Part shown: piece after piece, positions 13,203 to 20,615 of the stretch
Layout: each line of letters starts with the position of its first letter
Position numbering within the stretch: position 1 is the stretch's first letter
Origin: Minisyncoccota bacterium
GTDB taxonomy: Bacteria; Patescibacteriota; Minisyncoccia; UBA6257; XYB1-36-10
Length of the DNA stretch: 20,615 bases
NCBI GenBank assembly: GCA_028709185.1
Contig: JAQVXM010000002.1
Coordinates: 9,715-30,329, forward strand
Direction: 5' to 3'
Position numbers and translations under genes: made by a program
The notes under the pieces: generated by a model
Database searches by the model: none
Told to the model about the DNA's origin: nothing
Seen by the model: only the letters and a program-made list of their open reading frames with translations

Positions 13203-14951
13203 CTACACCTCTATTATAACCGGCAATATCATTGGTCGTCTCTTTGTTTTTGTAAACAAAAATTGCCCAATTTGATCACGCACCATCCCTCGAAAATAAT
13301 CAGAATCAACCGGTTGATCAACTGGCATCCTTCCAAGCATTCCCCTTATTCTTCTTCTTACTTCGTCTAAAATCTCTTTATTTTCTTTCAAATAAATAAA
13401 TCCTCTTGAAATAATATCAGGATTTTTTAAAATCCTCCCAGACTGCTTATCAAGCGTGGTTATAATCACAAGCATTCCTTCCTGCGATAACATTTTTCTA
13501 TCGCGAAGCACCACCTCTCCAACATCTCCCACTCCTAATCCGTCTACCATTACATAATAAGCCGGTACAGTTTCAGATAAAATTCCCAATTTTGTTTTTT
13601 GTATTTCAGCCACTTGCCCATTATCCATTATTATACAATTTTCTTTCCTTACGCCAGCTTCTATCGCATTATTTATATTGGAATATCTCATAAAATAATA
13701 TCCATGGATTGGAAAAAAATATTTTGGCTTTAAAATTCTCACTACAGTTTTTATATCTTCTTGAAACCCGTGTCCGCTGGCATGTAAATCCATCAGCATT
13801 GAATGATGAATTATAGCTCCTTGTCTCGCTAAATTATCTTTTAAAGTCTGCACGCTTCTTTCATTTCCAGGAATTATGGATGAGGAAAATATAACCATAT
13901 CACCTGGCTTTATTCTTATCTGCCGATGTTCGCCGTTTATTATCTTCATCAAACTGGCGTTCGGCTCTCCTTGCGCTCCCGTCGATAAAATTAAAAGCTT
14001 ATCATCTCTATATTTATGTATTTCATCAAGACCTATCAGAACTCCCTTCCTTGTTTTTATATACCCTAATCCTTGAGCAATTCTTATATTTTCTTGCATC
14101 GATCTTCCGGAAACCGCCACTTTTCTCCCTAATCTATCGGCTATCTGAATTACCTTGTATATTCTATCAAGTAAAGAAGCAAAAGTTCCGACTATTATTC
14201 TTCCTTGCGCTTCCTTAAATATTTTTTCCAAGTTTTGCTCAACTATCTCATCTGAAACGGTTTTTCCAGGTCTTTCTGCGTTGGTGCTATCCATAAACAA
14301 AGAATGAATGCTTTCTTTTGCCACTCTTTCAAAATTATCCAATCCTATTGGATTTCCTTTTTTATCATAATTTACTCTAAAATCTCCCAAATTACACATA
14401 TTTCCTATTGGAGTTTTTAAAATAACCGCCACTGAATCCGGCACTGTATGCGGTACTCCGAAAAATTTTGCCTCAAAATTATCAGATATTTTAAAAGAAT
14501 CTCCTTCTTTTACTATTTGAAAATTAAGTTTAACTTTAGCTGGAAATTCTTCCTGTCTTTTAATAATCAACTCTTTGCTTAAGTTAGTGGCATAAATTGT
14601 CGGATTTCCAATCTTATGGATTATATAAGGAATTGCTCCGATATGATCAAGGTGAGCATGTGTAATTATTAAAGCTTTTACCCTTTCCTTATTTTCTTCT
14701 AAATATGAAACATTTGGAATGATAAAATCTATCCCTGGCGTTTCATCTTCTGGAAATTGTAATCCGGCGTCAATTATCACTATTTCATCTTGATATTCAA
14801 AAAACATCATATTTCTGCCAACTTCTTCCAACCCGCCAAGCGGCACAAAACGAACCGATTCACTTTTACCGGTTAACGATTTTTTTTGTCTTTTCGAATA
14901 ATCAAAAACACCTCTTTCCCCAAACTCTTCACTCTCTATCTTTTTTCTCAT
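13203..14951 (-). CDS. rnj: Ribonuclease J
   Basis: Metallo-beta-lactamase/beta-CASP ribonuclease for mRNA decay and rRNA maturation, with endonuclease and 5'-3' exonuclease activity in known members. The zinc motif HAHLDH is at 98-103, the later metal ligands are in GVPHTVPDS and LGDFR, and the beta-CASP region includes FMDSTNAERPG, GTFASLLDRIYK and the C-terminal 'DLHASGHG' and 'FPIHGYYFMR'. It then has the RNase J C-terminal domain. Length, 582 residues, is typical. The first 30 residues are a charged extension ahead of the conserved 'VRFVPLGGLEEVGRN'. No Shine-Dalgarno precedes the ATG; a six-codon upstream frame overlaps it as ATGA. The gene stands alone with its own promoter and structured leader. 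Confidence 0.96.
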   Translation of the reverse strand: MRKKIESEEFGERGVFDYSKRQKKSLTGKSESVRFVPLGGLEEVGRNMMFFEYQDEIVIIDAGLQFPEDETPGIDFIIPNVSYLEENKERVKALIITHAHLDHIGAIPYIIHKIGNPTIYATNLSKELIIKRQEEFPAKVKLNFQIVKEGDSFKISDNFEAKFFGVPHTVPDSVAVILKTPIGNMCNLGDFRVNYDKKGNPIGLDNFERVAKESIHSLFMDSTNAERPGKTVSDEIVEQNLEKIFKEAQGRIIVGTFASLLDRIYKVIQIADRLGRKVAVSGRSMQENIRIAQGLGYIKTRKGVLIGLDEIHKYRDDKLLILSTGAQGEPNASLMKIINGEHRQIRIKPGDMVIFSSSIIPGNERSVQTLKDNLARQGAIIHHSMLMDLHASGHGFQEDIKTVVRILKPKYFFPIHGYYFMRYSNINNAIEAGVRKENCIIMDNGQVAEIQKTKLGILSETVPAYYVMVDGLGVGDVGEVVLRDRKMLSQEGMLVIITTLDKQSGRILKNPDIISRGFIYLKENKEILDEVRRRIRGMLGRMPVDQPVDSDYFRGMVRDQIGQFLFTKTKRRPMILPVIIEV

Positions 14952-14968
14952 ATTTTTTTGCTTTTCAT
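14948..14968 (-). other. Six-codon upstream frame overlapping the rnj start
   Basis: ATG AAA AGC AAA AAA ATA TGA reads into the rnj start, with its stop sharing ATGA with the rnj ATG. There is no clear ribosome site for either, so coupling or leader-peptide control is only a possibility. Confidence 0.3.
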
Positions 14969-15027
14969 AAACAAAGCCCGCGGTTGCTTGTTTTAAAACA
15001 AAACTTCCGCCAGAAATTTCTTTGTTT
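14969..15027 (-). promoter_or_regulatory. Nested hairpin in the rnj leader
   Basis: Three nested complementary pairs occur in order: AAACAAAG (15027-15020 in minus reading) with CTTTGTTT (14976-14969), CCGC/GCGG (15007-15010 with 14980-14983), and a central TTGTTTT-AAAACAA palindrome (14988-15001). This would fold most of the leader just before the start codon. It may control rnj expression or be a processing site; this is inference from the pairing. Confidence 0.5.
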
Positions 15028-15079
15028 AAAGTAAATCACTTAAATCTTTAATAATAAAGGAGTTAATAAACTTATTTTA

Positions 15080-15107
15080 AGTATAACATATCTTTTAAAA
15101 AATTCAA
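15080..15107 (-). promoter_or_regulatory. rnj promoter
   Basis: On the minus strand: TTGAAT (15107-15102), a 16-base spacer, and TATACT (15085-15080), with a TG just upstream of the -10. The predicted leader is about 120 bases, unusually long for this window. Confidence 0.65.
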
Positions 15108-15159
15108 ATTTTTACTTGATATTCTTATTTTATAAAACCATTTTTTTAATTTTAAACTT

Positions 15160-16497
15160 TTATTCTTCTACAAAAACTTCTTTTATTGGAATCAAATTTG
15201 GATCTATTGGTAAAGAGAAATAAATCGTTGTCCCTCGATTTAAAGTAGATTCAGCGTAAATTTCTCCTCCATGCTGTCTTATTATATTTTTTGCTATATA
15301 AATTCCAAGCCCCGTGCCTTCTGTCTGAAATTTTAATACATTTGTTGCTCTAAAAAATTTAGTAAAAAGTTTTTTTACTTCTTCTGGTGGTATTCCTATT
15401 CCTGTATCAGTTATACTAACTTGAATAAATGGTTTTTCCTCTAACTTTTCAAGTTTTACGGTTATTTCTCCATTTTTTACATTATATTTTATAGCATTAT
15501 CTAAAATATTATCAATAGCCATCGTCATTCTTTTTGTATCTATTTTTAACTTTAAGTTCTTATTTTGCGGTCGATCAAAATACATTCTTATTCCATATTG
15601 CTTAGCTATTACCATTTTTTGCGCTAAAATATTTTCCAAAAATCCTGTAAACTCTATCTCTTCCATTACATATCCGAAATTTCCTTCCTCTATCTTTGCA
15701 ACATCCAACAAATCATTTACTGTCTTTAAAACTTTTGCCGTTGCTAATCTGCCATTTTTTACTAATTCTCTTAAATCATCTGGCAAATTATTTTCTCCGG
15801 ATAAAGTCTCAAAAGTCCAAGAAACTGCATTTAGCGGAGTTCGAAGCTGATGCGCAGCTACAGTCACAAACTCACTTTTTGACTTTCCTGCTTCTATCTC
15901 CCTTGTTCTATCTCTAATTATTTTCATAAATCCGATAAGTTTTTTATTTTCATCTGTCATTTTTACTGTTGTCACTCTGAATTCTGCTACAGGATTAGAA
16001 AAAGACAAATCTACTATTTGTGGGAAAATGCCCGCTTCCGATCGAGTTATAACTACCGGCGCAAGAGATGGAAACATTATCTGCGCTAATCTGGTGTATC
16101 TTGAATTTTGAGCAAACTGAGGAGTAAATTCTTTTCCTTCAACTTCTTCTTTTTTTATTAAAAAAATAGTTTCTGCCGTCTTGTTAAACATCATTATTCT
16201 GAAATTTGTATCATAAGCTATCACCCCATCGTAAAGATTGGTCACCATCCCCTCTAGTTGTCTTTTTTCAAACTGCACCGCAAAATTATTTTTTGCCAGT
16301 TTAAAACTGCTAAAAAAAACAATTCCCGCTATCCCTACAAATATCAAAGATGTTATTAAAGATAAATATCCCGGCAGATAAAAAAGTTCTATTCCCGATA
16401 TTGAAAAAGCTAAAAATAAAAAAATCCAAAACAATCGCATCTCTGGTTGTTTGAAATAAAAAATCTTTTCATCCCAAAAACTTTTAAAATCACCCAT
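15160..16497 (-). CDS. Membrane PAS-domain sensor histidine kinase
   Basis: Sensor kinase of a two-component system. Two membrane segments at about 22-42 and 47-66 are separated by a very short loop, so there is practically no extracellular sensor domain. A cytoplasmic PAS domain (about 83-200, 'NLYDGVIAYDTNFRIMMFNKTAETIF') follows. The HisKA box FVTVAAHQLRTPLNAV has the phospho-accepting His216, and the ATPase domain has an N box (DNILDNAIKYN), a G1 box (DTGIGIPPEE) and a G2 box (GTGLGIYIAKNII). Length is 445 residues. No response regulator is present in the window, so it is an orphan here. TATAAT (16512-16507) ends nine bases before the ATG, predicting a leader of about 3 bases; the GAGGAG in this space would mostly lie outside the transcript. 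Confidence 0.94.
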   Translation of the reverse strand: MGDFKSFWDEKIFYFKQPEMRLFWIFLFLAFSISGIELFYLPGYLSLITSLIFVGIAGIVFFSSFKLAKNNFAVQFEKRQLEGMVTNLYDGVIAYDTNFRIMMFNKTAETIFLIKKEEVEGKEFTPQFAQNSRYTRLAQIMFPSLAPVVITRSEAGIFPQIVDLSFSNPVAEFRVTTVKMTDENKKLIGFMKIIRDRTREIEAGKSKSEFVTVAAHQLRTPLNAVSWTFETLSGENNLPDDLRELVKNGRLATAKVLKTVNDLLDVAKIEEGNFGYVMEEIEFTGFLENILAQKMVIAKQYGIRMYFDRPQNKNLKLKIDTKRMTMAIDNILDNAIKYNVKNGEITVKLEKLEEKPFIQVSITDTGIGIPPEEVKKLFTKFFRATNVLKFQTEGTGLGIYIAKNIIRQHGGEIYAESTLNRGTTIYFSLPIDPNLIPIKEVFVEE

Positions 16498-16506
16498 CTC
16501 CTCTTA

Positions 16507-16512
16507 ATTATA
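16507..16512 (-). promoter_or_regulatory. -10 box of the histidine kinase gene
   Basis: TATAAT on the minus strand, with its end nine bases from the ATG. No clear -35 is visible upstream, where the terminator of the 59-residue gene lies. Confidence 0.5.
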
Positions 16513-16530
16513 CCCCACCAAACTTCTTAA

Positions 16531-16569
16531 TAAAAAACCCCGACTTCGCTAATTTAAAAAAGTCAGGGT
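16531..16569 (-). terminator. Intrinsic terminator of the 59-residue gene
   Basis: On the minus strand ACCCTGACTT and AAGTCGGGGT form a 10-bp stem with one G-T pair and a 13-base loop, followed by TTTTTTA. Confidence 0.85.
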
Positions 16570-16581
16570 CATTTCCTTTAT

Positions 16582-16761
16582 TTATTTATTTTTATCCAAC
16601 CTTCGTAAAACTTCTGCCTCTAAAAATTCTCCTTCTTCTTTTAACAACCTTTTCTGCTCATCTGTAATAAATTGAAAATTTCTCTCATATGTCTCTATTG
16701 CTCTTACTAATCTTTTCACTAAATCATAATTGCTCAATTGATAAACTTGAATCGTTTCCAT
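16582..16761 (-). CDS. Small helical hypothetical protein (59 aa)
   Basis: No family recognised. The frame has 59 codons plus TAA, starts METIQVYQLSNYDLVKRLVR and continues as an amphipathic, highly charged sequence ending in ELE-type helices (LLKEEGEFLEAEVLRRL), so it is likely all-alpha. It has no membrane segment, signal peptide or cysteine. Support is strong for so short a gene: a TTGACA promoter, an AAAAAAGGAGAATAAATA ribosome site before the ATG, and its own intrinsic terminator. It lies between polA and the histidine kinase. The 'Y..V.RLVRAIE..ER.....TDEQ...L.EE' rhythm suggests a regulatory or structural helix bundle, but that is speculation. Confidence 0.7.
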   Translation of the reverse strand: METIQVYQLSNYDLVKRLVRAIETYERNFQFITDEQKRLLKEEGEFLEAEVLRRLDKNK

Positions 16762-16798
16762 TATTTATTCTCCTTTTTTGATCCAATTCTAAGAAATA

Positions 16799-16827
16799 AT
16801 ATTATATCTACTCTTTTTAATTGTCAA
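16799..16827 (-). promoter_or_regulatory. Promoter of the 59-residue gene
   Basis: A perfect TTGACA (16827-16822) on the minus strand is followed after 17 bases by TAATAT (16804-16799); an overlapping TATAAT (16806-16801) would give a 15-base spacer. The rest of the spacer to polA (16828-16920) is AT-rich with only a weak TAAAAC/GTTTTA stem near 16860. Confidence 0.7.
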
Positions 16828-16920
16828 TTTAAAAAAATTTTTACTAATCTCAACTTTTTTAAAACACTGTTTTATAAAAATATTTTTTATATCGTTTTCT
16901 AATTTTTAAAACAATTTATT

Positions 16921-19401
16921 TTAAACCTCCATTTTTTTCATTTCTCCCCAATTTTTTCCCTTTTTTATTTCTACAAGTAAAGGTACAGAAAGTTTAAATG
17001 CCTCTTCCATTTCTTTTCTTATTTTTTTAGCCGCTTTTTCTATTAATTCTTTTTCTATTTCAAATAAAAGTTCGTCATGAATCGTTAAAAGCATTTTTAT
17101 TTCTTTCCCCCACCATCCCTCCTTTTTAAGCATTTCTTTTGTTTTTATTATTGCTATTTTCATCACATCTGCTGCTAACCCTTGCGTCGGCATATTTATT
17201 ACTATTCTCTCTGCTTGCGCCGCAAATCTCGGTGATGACGACATTAAATCCGGAACCAACCGGCGTCGTCCGTTTAAAGTTGTCACGTATCCTAAAGTTC
17301 TCGCTTCTCTTTTTATATTTTCCTGCCATCTCTTTATTTCTGAAAATTCCTTAAAATATTCTTCAATAAATTTCTTTGCTTCCTCCCTCTTAAGTCCGGA
17401 TGATTCCGCAAAAGCATTTACTCCCATTCCATAAACAATCCCAAAATTAAGCACTTTTGCCACTCTTCTTTTTTCTCTATCCACTTCTTCAAACGGCACA
17501 TTAAAAACATAAGATGCCGTCGCCGCATGAATATCCTTTCCTTCTTTAAAAGCTTTTATCATCTTATCGTCTCGCGAAAGAGACGCAAGAATCCTGAGTT
17601 CCATTTGAGAATAATCAAAACTCACAAGCTCTTTTCCTTCTCCTCCTGAAAATACTTCTCTTAAAAGCTGAGCTAATTCGCCTCCTTGCGGAATATTCTG
17701 TAAATTAGGATGTTCTGAAGATAATCTTCCGGTTGCCGTTCCTGTTTGAAGATAAGATGTATGCAATCTTCCTTTTTTGTCAGTCAATTCAATAATCGGC
17801 TCAATATAAGTGGAAAGTACTTTAAACTGCTCCCGATATTCTAAGATAAGCTCGATTATTTTATGTTCGTCTTTTATTTTTATAAGATTTTCATAACTTG
17901 TTGATATGGCTCCCCCTGCTGTTTTTTTTATTTTTTTAGCCGCAATATTAAGCTTTTTAAACAAAACTTCTCCCATTTGCTTCGGAGAATTTATATTAAA
18001 TTCTCCTCCTGCTAATTTATATATTTTTTTTGCTAATTCATTTACTTCTTCTCGCACTTTCTCTTTTAATCTCTCCAACTTTTCTTTCTTTATCTCTATT
18101 CCCCAATTTTCCATTTCTGAAAGTATGGGTAAAAGCGGCATTTCTATTTGATTAAAAACTTTTATAAGATTATTTTTTTTAAGTTCTCCTTCAACCCATT
18201 TATAAGCAAAAAATAAATCTTCTTCTTTATTTCTCCATTCTTTTTTTAAAAATCTTTTAAAAATATATTCCGAGCTGTAATCTCCAACATTAGAATCTAA
18301 AAGCCAAAATGCTATCCCTAAATCAAAATATGGACCTTCTAATCCTTGCTCTTTAATTATTTTTTTTAAAGAAAATCCCACTTTTATTTTTTTACTCTTC
18401 GCTTTTTCTTCTCCTAATTTTTCTTCCTCAAAAATAAATTCTAATTTTTCCCTGCTTTGCTTTGAATTAAAATTAAATAACTGCACTTTATTTTCTTTTT
18501 TTTCGAATAGTCCTCCATTTTCCGCTTTTTTACTTTTTTCTCCCTCTATTCTTTTAATCAAACTCTGAAATCCCATCTCTAAAAATAAATCTTTCAAATC
18601 TTCCTCCTTTAAGCCGTTCGTTTTTAAATTTTCTAATTTTCCTAAATCAATCGGCGCATCTCTTTCTATTATCGCCAGCTTTTTGGAAGCAATCGCCTCC
18701 TTTTCAAAACCGATAAATTTTTTAAATCTCTTATCTTTCTCGTCTATGTTTTTAAATATTTCCTCTATTGTTCCAAATTCGTTTAAAAGAGGCACCGCTG
18801 TCTTCGGTCCTACCCCTGGTATGCCTTTTATATTATCCGAACTATCTCCCGCTAATCCCTTATAATCCACTACTTGCCACGCCTCTACTCCAAATCTTTC
18901 CTTCACTGCCTTTTCGTCATAAACCATCATTTCCGTTATTCCTTTTTTAAATGTTTCCACTGTTACGTTTTCTTGATCGCTCACAAGCTGTGTCGTGTCT
19001 AAATCCCCCGTCAATATGATTATTTTTTCTTCTTTTCCTTTAAATCTTTCCGCCGCCGTCCCGATTAAATCATCCGCTTCAAACCCTGGCAATTCAAATG
19101 TCTTTATTCCAAAAGCTCTGAAAACTTCTTTTGCTTTTATAATTTGCTCTATTAACTCATCCGGCGCTTTTACTCTCCCTGCTTTATATTCCGCATAATC
19201 TTTTTTTCTGTTTGTTTCCTCCGGCCGGTCAAAAAAAGCTGCTGCGTAATCCGGTTTGTATTCTCTAAAAATTTTTATCAAAACGGAAGATAATCCATAA
19301 AGCGCGTTCGTCGGCTCCCCTTTTTTATTTGTCAGTGGGGGCAAAGCGTGAAAACACCTGTGTATCAGCGAGTTTGCGTCTATTAAAATCAATGTTTTCA
19401 T
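16921..19401 (-). CDS. polA: DNA polymerase I
   Basis: Family A polymerase of 826 residues for gap filling and RNA primer removal. The 5'-nuclease domain (about 1-285) is complete: LIDANSLIHRCFHALPP, ADDLIG, ILTGDLDTTQLV and GLAGDSSDNIKGIPGVGPKTA. The 3'-5' exonuclease region (about 310-430) is shortened, and its acidic metal-binding residues are not visible; for example the LKYD-type motif reads LKKI. Proofreading is therefore probably absent, as in Taq-like enzymes. The polymerase domain has motif A FDYSQMELR (Asp596), motif B RRVAKVLNFGIVYG and motif C IHDE (His775-Asp776-Glu777). A TATAAT at 19429-19424 predicts a leader of about 16 bases. The gene lies downstream of the membrane protein gene, with 16 bases between. 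Confidence 0.97.
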   Translation of the reverse strand: MKTLILIDANSLIHRCFHALPPLTNKKGEPTNALYGLSSVLIKIFREYKPDYAAAFFDRPEETNRKKDYAEYKAGRVKAPDELIEQIIKAKEVFRAFGIKTFELPGFEADDLIGTAAERFKGKEEKIIILTGDLDTTQLVSDQENVTVETFKKGITEMMVYDEKAVKERFGVEAWQVVDYKGLAGDSSDNIKGIPGVGPKTAVPLLNEFGTIEEIFKNIDEKDKRFKKFIGFEKEAIASKKLAIIERDAPIDLGKLENLKTNGLKEEDLKDLFLEMGFQSLIKRIEGEKSKKAENGGLFEKKENKVQLFNFNSKQSREKLEFIFEEEKLGEEKAKSKKIKVGFSLKKIIKEQGLEGPYFDLGIAFWLLDSNVGDYSSEYIFKRFLKKEWRNKEEDLFFAYKWVEGELKKNNLIKVFNQIEMPLLPILSEMENWGIEIKKEKLERLKEKVREEVNELAKKIYKLAGGEFNINSPKQMGEVLFKKLNIAAKKIKKTAGGAISTSYENLIKIKDEHKIIELILEYREQFKVLSTYIEPIIELTDKKGRLHTSYLQTGTATGRLSSEHPNLQNIPQGGELAQLLREVFSGGEGKELVSFDYSQMELRILASLSRDDKMIKAFKEGKDIHAATASYVFNVPFEEVDREKRRVAKVLNFGIVYGMGVNAFAESSGLKREEAKKFIEEYFKEFSEIKRWQENIKREARTLGYVTTLNGRRRLVPDLMSSSPRFAAQAERIVINMPTQGLAADVMKIAIIKTKEMLKKEGWWGKEIKMLLTIHDELLFEIEKELIEKAAKKIRKEMEEAFKLSVPLLVEIKKGKNWGEMKKMEV

Positions 19402-19417
19402 TTCTTTATTATTTTAT

Positions 19418-20104
19418 CTAATCATTATACAAAATTTCCCTTCTATAAGAAGTATGAGACAAAGACAAATTACTACAAACAGATCTCATTTCCCCCTCTT
19501 TTTTATTTGGAAGGCTAACAAATCCTTCAATATCTTCTTTTCTAATTTTAATTATTCTATCCTCTAATAAAATAATAATCTCATTATTATTTTCATAAGC
19601 CACACACAGCAACTCAGTTTGCACCATTTTTTTATCTCCATTTTTCTCGCCTTTTATTCCAAAATTACCTAAATATTCTATATATTCACTATTACCTATA
19701 ACAGACAAAACTCTCGGCTGACCACCTCCTAATGAATAACTAATATAAGGAAAAAGAAAAAAGGAATAGCTTACTAATAAAACAATAAACATTGGAGTAA
19801 CACTGAAAATTTTATCCTCCATGCTCCGTTTTGAAAATTTTTCAAACCATACTTTAAAAAAGTCTTTTTGAACAAACCTCATAATAAGAAAAAATAAATA
19901 AAATATGAAGAAACAAAAAAATATAAATACAGCCCCAGTAAATGTAAACCTAGAATAAATTAATTCATACTCTGAAAAACCAAGTCTGTCTAAATATAAA
20001 TTCCAAACCAAAAAACCGATAATAAAAGATGAAAAAGAAAAAAGAGTCCCAATTATACTAACTTCTTTTAAAAAACTCGTGATTTCAATAATTTCTTCTT
20101 TCAT
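19418..20104 (-). CDS. Membrane protein of unknown function with GGGxP motif
   Basis: 228-residue protein with three predicted membrane segments (about 17-37, 53-75, 104-124) followed by a soluble C-terminal part. Directly after the third segment comes 'SLGGGQPRVLSVIG' (128-141), then two strands with 'ELLCVAYENNNEIIILLEDRIIKIRKEDIEGF'. This order, membrane helices, GGGxP and a small beta domain, resembles scattered uncharacterised bacterial membrane proteins I have seen but cannot name. The last 30 residues are Ser- and Arg-rich. No Shine-Dalgarno is evident. It lies between tsaE and polA on the same strand. Confidence 0.7.
   Translation of the reverse strand: MKEEIIEITSFLKEVSIIGTLFSFSSFIIGFLVWNLYLDRLGFSEYELIYSRFTFTGAVFIFFCFFIFYLFFLIMRFVQKDFFKVWFEKFSKRSMEDKIFSVTPMFIVLLVSYSFFLFPYISYSLGGGQPRVLSVIGNSEYIEYLGNFGIKGEKNGDKKMVQTELLCVAYENNNEIIILLEDRIIKIRKEDIEGFVSLPNKKEGEMRSVCSNLSLSHTSYRREILYND
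19424..19429 (-). promoter_or_regulatory. -10 box of polA
   Basis: TATAAT on the minus strand inside the last codons of the upstream membrane-protein gene, 22 bases before the polA ATG. A preceding TG is present but no convincing -35. Confidence 0.45.
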
Positions 20105-20143
20105 TTTTTAATTAGTCATTAATTAGATATTAGTAATTAGAAA
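20105..20143. repeat. Short AATTAG-type imperfect direct repeats
   Basis: The spacer between tsaE and the membrane gene consists almost entirely of four imperfect copies of a (T)TAATTAG-like unit of about 11 bases. It may be simple AT-rich slippage. Confidence 0.5.
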
Positions 20144-20599
20144 TTAATCATTTATTTCTATCTCTCTTCCCTCTTTCAAATGCTTTATCTTTATCTCAAC
20201 CGCCCCTTTTATTTTCGCTTCCCTCACTCTTTCCGGCCATTCTATCAAAATAATGTTTTCCGGATTTTTTATTATTTCCTGCCACTCGAGTGTATTTAAA
20301 TCTCCATCTTTTAATCTGTAAGCATCGATATGAAAAGCTTCTTTAAAATTTTTATTCCTTGATAGCTTATATCTTTTTATTAAAACAAAAGTCGGACTGG
20401 TTATTTTTTTTTTCACTCCAAGTTCATGTAAAAATCCCCTCGCAAAAGTCGTCTTTCCCGCCCCCAGTTCTCCGATTAAAGAAATTACTAAAGCCGTTTT
20501 TCTTTTTTTATTTTTTTCTGTTATTTTTCTGGCAAAATCTGAAGCGAATTTAATCGTCTCCTCCTCGCCATTCAAAATAACCCTCTTTATTTTCTTCAT
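20144..20599 (-). CDS. tsaE: tRNA N6-threonylcarbamoyladenosine biosynthesis ATPase TsaE
   Basis: P-loop ATPase that supports the TsaB-TsaD complex in making t6A37 on ANN-decoding tRNAs. Walker A is GELGAGKT (43-50), followed by 'TSPTFVLIKRY' (68-78), 'HIDAYRL' (90-96) and 'IEWPERV' (119-125), all family signatures. The length of 151 residues is normal. The ATG lies 16 bases from the window's end with AAAGAAAAAAATG before it, so promoter and upstream partner genes cannot be seen. tRNA-Ile is a t6A substrate, so this gene and ileS bear on the same tRNA, though they are not linked in an operon. Confidence 0.95.
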   Translation of the reverse strand: MKKIKRVILNGEEETIKFASDFARKITEKNKKRKTALVISLIGELGAGKTTFARGFLHELGVKKKITSPTFVLIKRYKLSRNKNFKEAFHIDAYRLKDGDLNTLEWQEIIKNPENIILIEWPERVREAKIKGAVEIKIKHLKEGREIEIND

Positions 20600-20615
20600 T
20601 TTTTTCTTTATTGAA

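Noticed and set aside
16855..16875. AT-only TAAAAC/GTTTTA stem after polA
   Set aside because: No GC pairs to speak of and no U-tract; expected by chance in such AT-rich sequence.
1..20615. CRISPR arrays, insertion sequences, prophage genes and tRNA genes
   Set aside because: No regularly spaced repeats, transposase-like or phage-like proteins, and no tRNA T arm other than that of tmRNA were found on reading.

Overview
The window is an AT-rich bacterial chromosome segment that looks like a Candidate Phyla Radiation (Patescibacteria, Parcubacteria-like) genome. The reasons are short single-domain versions of core genes (a shortened DNA polymerase III delta subunit, an 85-residue alkyltransferase), tight gene packing, an infC-rpmI-rplT block next to smpB and ssrA, many orphan small proteins and very short mRNA leaders. 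The lineage is inferred from gene content and style, not from a phylogeny. UGA reads as stop throughout.

Layout. 1-1110: holA (+) converges on rpsT (-) with a shared bidirectional terminator. 1322-1963: a family-4-type uracil-DNA glycosylase (-) without the iron-sulfur cysteines. 2153-5817: a (+) operon of a small membrane protein, a membrane-anchored Clp/Hsp100-type double AAA+ ATPase, a Nudix hydrolase and a minimal O6-alkylguanine-DNA alkyltransferase, with overlapping or nearly abutting genes. 5905-6339: two divergent, unrecognised mini-genes. 6412-8426: a (-) translation block, smpB - ssrA (tmRNA) - infC - rpmI - rplT. 8531-8713: a small zinc-ribbon protein (-). 8828-12319: isoleucyl-tRNA synthetase (+) carrying a complete histidine-phosphatase domain inside one of its zinc knuckles. 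12370-12855: a DUF5680-like protein (-). 13203-14951: ribonuclease J (-) with a structured leader. 15160-16497: an orphan PAS histidine kinase (-). 16582-16761: a 59-residue mini-gene (-). 16921-19401: DNA polymerase I (-). 19418-20104: a membrane protein of unknown function (-). 20144-20599: tsaE (-).

How the parts fit. The content is mostly core information processing: replication and repair (holA, polA, UDG, MGMT), translation and ribosome rescue (rpsT, rplT, rpmI, infC, smpB, ssrA, ileS, tsaE) and RNA decay (RNase J). The accessory novelty is the IleRS-phosphatase chimera, the degenerate membrane Clp ATPase with its small membrane partner, the cysteine-less UDG, and two large intergenic hairpins. 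Several -10 boxes lie so close to the start codon that the mRNAs would be leaderless or nearly so, whereas the small accessory genes have strong AAAGGAGA-type ribosome binding sites.
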